NCBI GenBank assembly: GCA_026398835.1
Contig: JAPLSD010000666.1
Coordinates: 1 to 6,621, forward strand
Source of the DNA: Pseudomonas sp.
GTDB taxonomy: Bacteria; Pseudomonadota; Gammaproteobacteria; Pseudomonadales; Pseudomonadaceae
Direction: 5' to 3'
Length of the DNA stretch: 6,621 nucleotides
Shown here: piece after piece, positions 1-5,574 of the stretch
Numbering within the stretch: the stretch's first letter is position 1
How the letters are laid out: every line of letters begins with the position of its first letter
Program-made: the position numbers and the translations under genes
Notes under the pieces: generated by a model
The model's input: the letters and a program-made list of their open reading frames with translations, nothing else
What the model was told of the DNA's origin: nothing
The model's database searches: none

Positions 1-1
1 C

Positions 2-1972
2 CCACCCGAAAAGGTGACGGTCAACGGTTGGGTGTTCTACACCTCTACCGCGCTGATCCTTCTGCTGACTGCCATTCTCATTGCCGCGCCGCAAGAAGCC
101 GGGAGAATGCTTGGGGTTGCCCAGGCCTGGTTGTCGCGCAGCTTCGGCTGGTATTACATGGTAGTGATCGCGGCCTACCTGGTGTTTGTGGTGGGCCTGG
201 CGTTCTCGTCTTACGGCAAGCTCAAACTGGGCAGCAAGGACGACACCCCGGACTTCAGCTATGGCGCCTGGGCTGGCATGTTGTTCTCGTCTGGTATCGG
301 CATTTCGCTGTTGTACTTCGGCGCGTCCGAGCCGCTGGATCATTACTTCAACCCGCCGGAAGGCGTGCCGGGCAGCAACCTCGCTGCGCGTCAGGCATTG
401 CAGTTGACCTTCCTGCATTGGGGTCTGCATGGCTGGGCGATCTACGCACTGGTCGGTCTGGCCGTGGCGTACTTTGCTTACCGTCATAACCAGCCGCTGG
501 CGCTGCGTTCGGCGCTGTACCCACTGGTGGGCGAGCGTTGGGTCAAAGGCGCGGCCGGCCATGCGGTGGACGGTTTTGGCATGTTCGTGACCCTGCTGGG
601 TCTGGTGACCAACCTGGGGATAGGCTCGATGCAAGTGTCGTCCGGGCTGGAAAACCTGTTTGGCATGACCCACAGCAACACCAACCTGCTGATCGTGATT
701 CTGGTGATGAGCACCGTGGCGACCATCGCTGCGGTGTCCGGTGTGGAAAACGGCATCCGTCGTCTGTCCAACCTGAACATCGTGCTGTTTAGCGGTTTGC
801 TGATTTTTGTACTGCTGTTCGGCCCGACCCTGCACTTGCTCAACGGCTTTGTGCAAAACGTTGGCGACTACCTGAACGGCGTGGTGCTGAAGACCTTCGA
901 CCTCTATGTGTACGAAGGCGACAGTGAGAAATCCGATCGCTGGTTGGGCCTGTGGACGCTGTTCTACTGGGCCTGGTGGATTTCCTGGGCGCCATTCGTA
1001 GGCATGTTCATCGCGCGTATTTCCCGTGGTCGCACGGTGCGTGAGCTGGTGGCCGGCGTGCTGCTGATTCCACTGGGCTTCACCCTGGCCTGGCTGTCGA
1101 TTTTCGGTAACTCGGCGATGGACCTGGTGATGAATCATGGCGCGGTAGAACTGGGGAAAACCGCCCTGGAGCAACCGTCCATGGCGATCTATCAACTGCT
1201 TGAACATTACCCTGCATCGAAGATCGTGATCGGTGTGTCGATCTTTGTGGGTTTCGTGCTGTTCCTGACCCCGGCGGATTCCGGCGCGGTGATGATGGCC
1301 AACCTGTCCTGCAAGGGTGGCAATGTCGACGAAGATGCGCCGCACTGGCTGCGAATCTTCTGGTCGGTGGTGATCACGCTGGTGACCATCGGTCTGTTGT
1401 TCGCGGGTAACTTCGAAGCCATGCAAACCATGGTGGTGCTGGCGGGGCTGCCGTTCTCGGTGGTGCTGGTGCTGTTCATGTTCGGCTTGCACAAGGCCAT
1501 GCGTCAGGACATGCAGATCGAGCAGGAGCAAGCGGAACTGGCGGCTCGTGGTCGCCGTGGTTTCAGCGAGCGTTTGACTCAGTTGGACCTGCAACCGAGC
1601 CAATCGATTGTTCAGCGCTTCATGGACAAGCAAGTCAGCCCGGCGTTGGAAGATGCCGCTGCTCAACTGCGCGCTCAGGGGCTGAACGTGCAAACGTTGT
1701 TGGGCAAAGCCAAGCGTTGCATGGGCGTGCGGCTCGAGATGGAAGAGGGCAACCCTTTTGTCTACGAAGTGAGCCTGGACGGTTATCTTGCTACGCCGAC
1801 CGAATCGGCTCAGTCCGATGAGGAGCGTCAGCATTACTACCGCGCCGAGGTGTATCTGCACAACGGCAGTCAGGACTATGACCTGATGGGCTTCACGCCG
1901 GAGCAGATCACCCGTGACGTGCTCGATCAGTTTGAAAGCCATCGGCAGCTCCTGGGCCGGGTGTATAGCTAA
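2..1972 (+). CDS. betT: BCCT-family choline/glycine betaine transporter BetT, 5'-partial
   Basis: Secondary transporter of the inner membrane that imports choline or betaine. The frame is open from base 2 to the TAA at 1970-1972. A GTG at 14 could start a 652-residue protein, but there is no spaced ribosome binding site before it, and E. coli BetT has about 15 residues before the equivalent N-V-V-F-Y-T-S segment, so the true start probably lies upstream of the window. Numbering from that GTG: a glycine-rich stretch G94-I-G-I-S98 in the TM3 region; the BCCT signature around residues 314-335 (W-T-L-F-Y-W-A-W-W-I-S-W-A-P-F), where W321, W322 and W325 match the BetP substrate-cage tryptophans; about 12 membrane segments; and a hydrophilic tail from about residue 495 to 652. 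A tail of this length is typical of the BetT subgroup and is linked to osmotic control in E. coli BetT. Residue 98 is Ser where BetP has Gly and E. coli BetT has Asp. Exact substrate (choline or betaine) is not certain from sequence. Confidence 0.93.
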   Translation, partial: PPEKVTVNGWVFYTSTALILLLTAILIAAPQEAGRMLGVAQAWLSRSFGWYYMVVIAAYLVFVVGLAFSSYGKLKLGSKDDTPDFSYGAWAGMLFSSGIGISLLYFGASEPLDHYFNPPEGVPGSNLAARQALQLTFLHWGLHGWAIYALVGLAVAYFAYRHNQPLALRSALYPLVGERWVKGAAGHAVDGFGMFVTLLGLVTNLGIGSMQVSSGLENLFGMTHSNTNLLIVILVMSTVATIAAVSGVENGIRRLSNLNIVLFSGLLIFVLLFGPTLHLLNGFVQNVGDYLNGVVLKTFDLYVYEGDSEKSDRWLGLWTLFYWAWWISWAPFVGMFIARISRGRTVRELVAGVLLIPLGFTLAWLSIFGNSAMDLVMNHGAVELGKTALEQPSMAIYQLLEHYPASKIVIGVSIFVGFVLFLTPADSGAVMMANLSCKGGNVDEDAPHWLRIFWSVVITLVTIGLLFAGNFEAMQTMVVLAGLPFSVVLVLFMFGLHKAMRQDMQIEQEQAELAARGRRGFSERLTQLDLQPSQSIVQRFMDKQVSPALEDAAAQLRAQGLNVQTLLGKAKRCMGVRLEMEEGNPFVYEVSLDGYLATPTESAQSDEERQHYYRAEVYLHNGSQDYDLMGFTPEQITRDVLDQFESHRQLLGRVYS

Positions 1973-2035
1973 GACTTGAAGTGAATGCGGTGCAGCGAAT
2001 GCACCGCAGCTTCATTGTGGTAAGTGTTTCAAGTC
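1973..2035 (+). other. Nested stem-loop immediately after the betT stop
   Basis: Three in-register helices are visible. An outer 8-bp perfect stem pairs 1973-1980 (GACTTGAA) with 2028-2035 (TTCAAGTC). A short stem pairs 1982-1985 (TGAA) with 2011-2014 (TTCA). A 9-bp perfect inner stem pairs 1986-1994 (TGCGGTGCA) with 2000-2008 (TGCACCGCA), closing a GCGAA loop. No T-tract follows, so it is not a canonical terminator; the true terminator lies 16 bp further on. It may protect the betT mRNA 3' end or form part of a processed 3' RNA. The function is inferred; the complementarity is read directly. Confidence 0.55.
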
Positions 2036-2050
2036 ATATTCTCTTCAAAC

Positions 2051-2081
2051 AAAAACGCCGCGATCCTCTCGCGGCGTTTTT
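2051..2081. terminator. Bidirectional intrinsic terminator between betT and cbcV
   Basis: A perfect 13-bp inverted repeat (2051-2063 with 2069-2081, loop TCCTC) has AAAAA on its left flank and TTTTT on its right, with a GC core of CGCCGCG/CGCGGCG. Read rightwards it gives a stable hairpin ending in a U-tract for betT; read leftwards it does the same for the cbcXWV transcript, 13 bp after the cbcV stop. It therefore serves both convergent genes. Confidence 0.93.
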
Positions 2082-2093
2082 GTGTCTGTTGTC

Positions 2094-3272
2094 TTACCCC
2101 AGATTCTTCCCTAGCAACGCATGGTAGAGCTCGCTGTCGCCGAGTATGCCGACCACCTTGTGGTTGTCATGCAGGACAAGCTTATTACCGGTTTGGTAGC
2201 GAATCTGCAGCGCCTCGCGCATGCCGATGTTGAAGTCCACCAGGGTTGGTCGACGGCCCAGTCCTTCCACCGCCTGGCCAGGTATCCAGTTCTGCAGATC
2301 AAGGCTGGCGCCGTTCTGGCGTGCGCCCTTGATGGTGTTGCCTTCGGCCAGATCGAGCCAGGAATCACCGCCTGGATCGAGGCATACGGAACCGTTGATG
2401 CGTTTGCAGTTGTCCAGCGTGCGCATCAGGCTGCGACCGCACAGGACATTGAGTGGGTTGGTATGGGCAACGAACGTGCGGACATAGTCATCGGCCGGGT
2501 TCAGCACGATCTCTTCTGGCTTGCTGTACTGGACGATCCGACCGTCTTTCATGATCGCGATACGGCTGCCCAGCTTCAGTGCTTCATCGAGGTCGTGGCT
2601 CACGAACACGATGGTCTTGTGCAGCTTGCGTTGCAGCTCCAGCAGTTCGTCTTGCAGGCCTTGGCGGATCAGTGGATCGAGGGCCGAGAAGGGTTCGTCC
2701 ATCAGCAGAATGTCGGCGTCCATCGCCAGGGCGCGGGCCAGGCCCACACGTTGTTGCATGCCGCCGGAGAGTTCATCGGGCTTCTTGTTGCGCCATTGGG
2801 TCAGGCCCACCAGTTCGATTTTTTCGTCGACCAGTTTGTTCCGTTCCTTTTCCGGACGACCCTGCATCTCGAGGCCGAAGCTGATGTTCTCGCGAACGGT
2901 CAGCCAAGGCATCAGCGCGAACTTCTGGAACACCATGGCGATGCGCTTGGTGCGCATCATCTTGAGTTCCGCCGGGGTGCAGGAGGCGATGTCGATTTGC
3001 CTGCCTTCATGCTCTACGAACAACTGCCCGCGGCTGACAGTGTTCAAGCCGTTGATGCAGCGCAACAGACTGGATTTGCCGGAGCCGGAGAGGCCCATCA
3101 GTACGCAGATTTCGCCTTTTTCGATGTCCAGACTGGCCTTTTCAACACCGACGATTTGCCCGGTCTGTTTCAGGATCTGGTCACGCGTCAGGCCCTGGTC
3201 CAGAAGTCTCAGTGCCTCACGCGGATCTTTGGAGAAGACAACATCTACCTTGTCGAAGCGGATTATGCTCAT
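2094..3272 (-). CDS. cbcV: Choline/betaine ABC transporter ATP-binding protein CbcV (ChoV)
   Basis: Cytoplasmic ATPase subunit of a quaternary-amine ABC importer (ProV/OpuAA type), 392 residues. Nucleotide-binding motifs are intact: Walker A G60-L-S-G-S-G-K-S67, Q-loop Q116, signature L168-S-G-G-M-Q-Q-R175, Walker B I188-L-L-M-D-E193, D-loop S196-A-L-D199 and H-loop H226. About 120 residues follow the ATPase core. Their end (roughly residues 345-390, G-M-R-E-A-L ... V-V-G-I-L-G-D-S-E-L) resembles a single CBS-like repeat, as in osmoregulatory ProV/OpuA ATPases. The first ~45 residues (D-Q-G-L-T-R-D-Q-I-L) are the pre-Walker extension typical of this subfamily. The ATG overlaps the cbcW stop (ATGA, 3269-3272), implying translational coupling, and a strong AGGGGG lies 6 nt upstream inside the end of cbcW (3279-3284). 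It is the last gene of the operon. P. aeruginosa CbcV works with CbcW and several binding proteins. Confidence 0.95.
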   Translation of the reverse strand: MSIIRFDKVDVVFSKDPREALRLLDQGLTRDQILKQTGQIVGVEKASLDIEKGEICVLMGLSGSGKSSLLRCINGLNTVSRGQLFVEHEGRQIDIASCTPAELKMMRTKRIAMVFQKFALMPWLTVRENISFGLEMQGRPEKERNKLVDEKIELVGLTQWRNKKPDELSGGMQQRVGLARALAMDADILLMDEPFSALDPLIRQGLQDELLELQRKLHKTIVFVSHDLDEALKLGSRIAIMKDGRIVQYSKPEEIVLNPADDYVRTFVAHTNPLNVLCGRSLMRTLDNCKRINGSVCLDPGGDSWLDLAEGNTIKGARQNGASLDLQNWIPGQAVEGLGRRPTLVDFNIGMREALQIRYQTGNKLVLHDNHKVVGILGDSELYHALLGKNLG

Positions 3273-4114
3273 GCGTCACCCCCTACTTTAGCGTCGGGTT
3301 GTTTGCAGATACGGTCGAGCATGATCGCCAGCAATACGATCGCCAGGCCGGCTTCGAAGCCTAGGGCGATATCGGCAGTGTTCAGTGCGTTGACCACGGG
3401 TTTACCCAAGCCATCAGCACCTACCAGTGCCGCAATCACCACCATCGACAGTGAGAGCATGATGCACTGGGTGATGCCGGCTGCGATGCTTGGCATGGCG
3501 TGGGGCAGTTCAATGCGCGAGAGCAACTGACGGCGCGAGCAGCCAAAGGCCTTGCCTGCGTCCATCAACTCTTGCGGTACATCGCGGATACCCAGGTAAG
3601 TCAAACGGATGGGCGCGGCAATCGCGAATACCACCGTAGAAATCAGGCCTGGGACCACACCCAGACCGAACAGGGTCAGGGTAGGAATGAGGTAAACGAA
3701 TGTCGGTACGGTCTGCATCAGATCGAGTACCGGACGCATTAAAGTATAGAACATCGGCTTGTGGGCAGCGACGATGCCCAGCGGCACGCCAATGACCACG
3801 CAGACCAGAGTGGCGAACAGCACCTGAGCCAGGGTTTCCATGGTTTCCTGCCAGTACCCCAGGTTCAGGATCAACAGGAAGGACAGTACGACAAAGGTCG
3901 TCAGGCCCCATTTGCGTTGAATGAAATGAGCCAGCAGCGCGATCAGGCCGATCAATGCCAGCGGATTGAACCAGGTCAGCGCAAACGTCACGCCGTGGAT
4001 CATCGTTTCCAGTGTCGTGGCAATCGCATCGAAAGTGCTGGCGCCGTTTTGCGTCAACCATTCAACGAAGGCAGCGATGTACTGGCCTAGGGGGATTTTG
4101 TGATCAGTCAGCAT
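3269..4114 (-). CDS. cbcW: Choline/betaine ABC transporter permease CbcW (ChoW)
   Basis: Inner-membrane channel subunit of the quaternary-amine importer (ProW/OpuAB type), 281 residues. Hydrophobic segments lie at roughly 50-67, 72-87, 95-116, 137-157, 158-176, 212-232 and 252-268. The EAA-type coupling loop that contacts the ATPase lies at about 179-204 (V-P-Q-E-L-M-D-A-G-K-A-F-G-C then R-I-E-L-P). The first ~48 residues are a soluble amphipathic extension typical of this permease group. The start ATG (4112-4114) has only a weak, distant Shine-Dalgarno-like GGGA, 11 nt upstream. Together with the terminator-like hairpin just before the gene, this suggests lower expression than cbcX. Downstream it overlaps cbcV by 4 bp. 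Length and motifs are normal; no damage is seen. Confidence 0.95.
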   Translation of the reverse strand: MLTDHKIPLGQYIAAFVEWLTQNGASTFDAIATTLETMIHGVTFALTWFNPLALIGLIALLAHFIQRKWGLTTFVVLSFLLILNLGYWQETMETLAQVLFATLVCVVIGVPLGIVAAHKPMFYTLMRPVLDLMQTVPTFVYLIPTLTLFGLGVVPGLISTVVFAIAAPIRLTYLGIRDVPQELMDAGKAFGCSRRQLLSRIELPHAMPSIAAGITQCIMLSLSMVVIAALVGADGLGKPVVNALNTADIALGFEAGLAIVLLAIMLDRICKQPDAKVGGDA

Positions 4115-4139
4115 GGTAGTGAACGTCCCGCATGCAAGG

Positions 4140-4172
4140 AAAAAAACAGCCCGGGCGGGCGAGCCCGCCCGG
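4140..4172 (-). terminator. Terminator-like hairpin between cbcX and cbcW (attenuator candidate)
   Basis: In the operon transcript a GC-rich stem (CCGGGCGGG at 4164-4172 pairing with CCCGCCCGG at 4151-4159, 9 bp, four-base loop) is followed after GCTG by seven consecutive U (4140-4146 as A on the + strand). It begins 9 nt after the cbcX stop. This is the shape of an intrinsic terminator, yet cbcW and cbcV lie downstream with no evident promoter of their own in the 67-bp gap. It is probably a partial terminator, or a 3' stabiliser for cbcX mRNA, raising binding protein over membrane subunits. Stem and U-tract are seen; the regulatory role is inferred. Confidence 0.75.
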
Positions 4173-4181
4173 CATCAACGA

Positions 4182-5129
4182 TTACTTCGCGAGTTTGGCT
4201 TTAACGGCCTCCAGGCCTGGTTTACCGTCAATGGTGGTCACGCCAGCGAGCCAGGTATCGAGCACCTGTGGATTCTTTTTCAGCCAAGCCTTGGCGGCTG
4301 AGTCAGGCTTCATCTTGTCGTCCAGGATGTTGCCCATCAGAGAGCTTTCCATGTCGACAGTGAACTCCAGATTCTTCAGCAACTGACCGACGTTGCTGCA
4401 TTCCTGGGTGTAGCCCTTGCGGGTGTTGGTCAGGACAGTCGCGGCACCGAAATCCGGGCCGAAATAGTCGTCGCCACCGGTGAGGTACTCAATCTTGAAG
4501 CGCTTGTTCATCGGGTGTGGTGCCCAGCCCAGGAACACCACGGCGGTATTGCGCTTCTGGGCGCGGTCGACTTGCGAGAGCATGCCGGCTTCGCTGGACT
4601 CGACCACTTTGAAGCCGGCGTCTTTCAGGCCGAAGGCGTTCTTGTCGATCATACTCTGGATCAGGCGGTTGCCGTCGTTACCCGGTTCGATGCCGTAGAT
4701 CTTGCCGTCCAGCTCTTTTTTGAACTTGGCAATGTCGGCGAAGTCATGCAGCCCTTTGTCGTAAAGCGCTTGTGGCACGGCCAGGGTGTACTTGGCGCCT
4801 TTGAGGTTCGTACGCACGGTGTCCACAGTGCCGGCATCGCGGTAGGCCTTGATGTCGTTTTCCATGGTCGGCATCCAGTTGCCGAGGAATACGTCCATGT
4901 TTTTGCCGTCGGCCAGGGACTTGTAGGTCACCGGCACGGAAATCATGGTGGTCTTGGTCTTGTAACCCAAGGCGTCGAGCACGACGCTGGTGGTCGCGGT
5001 AGTGGCGGTGATGTCGGTCCAGCCGACATCGGAGAAGTTGACGGTACTGCATTGAGCCGGTTCAGCAGCGTGAGCCAGAACAGGCAGACTTAGCATGGCG
5101 GCCAACAACAACGACTGGGAACCTTTCAT
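4182..5129 (-). CDS. cbcX: Periplasmic choline-binding protein CbcX (ChoX)
   Basis: Substrate-binding protein of the ABC importer, OpuAC/glycine-betaine-binding family, 315 residues. The frame is open further upstream to an ATG at 5237, but the start at 5127-5129 is preferred: it has AAGGAG 8 nt upstream and gives a clean signal peptide (M-K-G-S-Q-S then a hydrophobic core, cleavage expected after A19-H-A21). Ligand-box residues known from Sinorhizobium meliloti ChoX are present by alignment from memory: W37 and D39 (V-G-W-T-D-I), W85 (L-G-N-W-M-P), Y114, the G-N-D-G-N segment at 150-154, and W202 (L-G-W-A-P-H-P-M). This favours choline over a betaine-only specificity. C27 and C244 may form a disulfide. 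No lipobox is seen, so a soluble periplasmic protein is expected. It is first in the operon, divergent from sdaB, with a terminator-like hairpin directly after its stop. Confidence 0.95.
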   Translation of the reverse strand: MKGSQSLLLAAMLSLPVLAHAAEPAQCSTVNFSDVGWTDITATTATTSVVLDALGYKTKTTMISVPVTYKSLADGKNMDVFLGNWMPTMENDIKAYRDAGTVDTVRTNLKGAKYTLAVPQALYDKGLHDFADIAKFKKELDGKIYGIEPGNDGNRLIQSMIDKNAFGLKDAGFKVVESSEAGMLSQVDRAQKRNTAVVFLGWAPHPMNKRFKIEYLTGGDDYFGPDFGAATVLTNTRKGYTQECSNVGQLLKNLEFTVDMESSLMGNILDDKMKPDSAAKAWLKKNPQVLDTWLAGVTTIDGKPGLEAVKAKLAK

Positions 5130-5137
5130 AGGGTGGA

Positions 5138-5143
5138 CTCCTT
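5138..5143 (-). promoter_or_regulatory. Ribosome binding site of cbcX
   Basis: AAGGAG on the minus strand, 8 nt before the ATG at 5129. It decides the start: the in-frame ATG 36 codons upstream would add a charged, proline-rich leader ahead of the signal peptide. A run of seven A lies just upstream of this site in the mRNA (5148-5154). Confidence 0.85.
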
Positions 5144-5253
5144 GGTGTTTTTTTGGCGGTGTTCCGACTGGACGACCGCGCTTATGTGTTGCGGTTGGAT
5201 GGCGTTTTGGGAACTGCTCTACCACGGCGCCTTGCAATCGAGTCGAGACTGAT

Positions 5254-5282
5254 CATGTAACAGCAAAAATCAAACGCCTACA
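5254..5282 (-). promoter_or_regulatory. Weak activator-dependent promoter candidate for cbcX
   Basis: On the minus strand TGTAGG (5277-5282) and TACATG (5254-5259) are separated by 17 bp. They match sigma-70 consensus poorly (2/6 and 3/6). The interest is placement: the -35 position overlaps the promoter-proximal end of the tandem repeat, as expected where an AraC-family activator replaces -35 recognition. The predicted transcript would have a leader of roughly 115 nt. Only suggestive. Confidence 0.25.
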
Positions 5283-5321
5283 GGGTGCGTCGTATCCAGT
5301 ACAGGGAGGGTCGCATCCAGT
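5280..5321. promoter_or_regulatory. Tandem 21-bp direct repeat, candidate GbdR (AraC-family) operator
   Basis: Two directly adjacent units, 5280-5300 and 5301-5321, share the pattern ACAGGG-N3-GTCG-Y-ATCCAGT and match at 18 of 21 positions (differences at unit positions 7, 9 and 14). A third, degenerate unit in the same phase follows at 5322-5342, keeping GTCG at 5331 and TTACAG (11/21 matches). The 21-bp period equals two helical turns, the geometry of paired AraC-family half-sites on one DNA face. GbdR, an AraC-family activator responding to glycine betaine and dimethylglycine, is known to control this locus in P. aeruginosa and is normally encoded just beyond sdaB. The repeats are read directly; the assignment to GbdR is inferred from geometry and context. 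Confidence 0.65.
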
Positions 5322-5527
5322 GTCGGTGACGTCGCTTACAGATTTTTTCAGCCCTGCAACCGCACTTTTTGTCTATCTGCACCGCAAAAAACGGCCGAAA
5401 CCTGCTGTCGGTCGGTTGCGACGTTGATGGGCATGAGTGAGTCGGTGTGAGACGCCGTGCCGGACTGCAAAAGCCTGATGATGCGGCCATCTCGGCGGAT
5501 TGCGGTTTGAGCGTAGCAGCTCCGTCA

Positions 5528-5547
5528 CCGGGCGCTTTGGCGCCTGG
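5528..5547 (+). other. Small hairpin in the sdaB leader
   Basis: An 8-bp stem with one G-U pair (CCGGGCGC / GCGCCTGG) closes a TTTG tetraloop. It ends 12 nt before the Shine-Dalgarno sequence of sdaB. No T-tract follows, so it is not a terminator. It may affect leader stability or translation, or be incidental in GC-rich DNA. Confidence 0.4.
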
Positions 5548-5559
5548 AGTGTGCTTATC

Positions 5560-5565
5560 AGGAGG
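5560..5565 (+). promoter_or_regulatory. Ribosome binding site of sdaB
   Basis: AGGAGG, a full anti-16S match, lies 9 nt before the ATG at 5575. It fixes the sdaB start, which also fits the N-terminus of the family (M-A-I-S-V-F-D-L-F-K-I-G). Confidence 0.88.
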
Positions 5566-5574
5566 TTCGCGGTA

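Larger units (their letters stand above)
5130..5574. promoter_or_regulatory. Divergent cbcX / sdaB control region, no convincing gene
   Basis: This 445-bp gap between the divergent starts must hold the promoters of both cbcXWV and sdaB. Open frames crossing it have no ribosome binding site and no recognisable protein character. Visible content: the A-rich cbcX leader; a poor minus-strand promoter candidate next to the tandem repeat; the tandem 21-bp repeat (5280-5321); a T-rich segment 5343-5370; CTGCAACCGCA (5354-5364) and CTGCACCGCA (5377-5386) as a near direct repeat; and a small hairpin before sdaB (5528-5547). I found no convincing sigma-54 or consensus sigma-70 promoter for sdaB. Confidence 0.7.

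Noticed and set aside
14..16. GTG as the true start of betT.
   Set aside because: The frame continues to base 2, there is no properly spaced Shine-Dalgarno, and BetT homologues have more residues before this point. The gene is treated as cut by the window edge.
2024..2233. A 69-codon + strand frame spanning the convergent gap and terminator.
   Set aside because: It reads straight through the 13-bp terminator stem and into cbcV antisense, with no ribosome binding site; it is a chance frame.
2121..3530. A 469-codon open frame on the + strand, antisense to all but the 3' end of cbcV and to the end of cbcW.
   Set aside because: It lies opposite two intact, clearly recognisable ABC transporter genes. 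Its translation is low-complexity in type (rich in Q, A, H, V and D), as produced by the complement of G/C-ending codons, and has no ribosome binding site. Long antisense frames are common in GC-rich Pseudomonas genes.
5190..5220. Sigma-54 promoter candidate (TGGCG...CTGCT) in the control region.
   Set aside because: The GG and GC elements are not separated by the required 10 bases (13 here), so it does not fit the -24/-12 pattern.
5130..5237. Upstream extension of cbcX to the ATG at 5237.
   Set aside because: The extra 36 residues are charged and proline-rich, would bury the signal peptide, and lack a ribosome binding site. The ATG at 5129 has AAGGAG at ideal spacing.
5095..5427. A 110-codon + strand frame across the cbcX start and the control region.
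   Set aside because: It begins antisense within the cbcX signal peptide, covers the cbcX ribosome binding site, and has no protein features.
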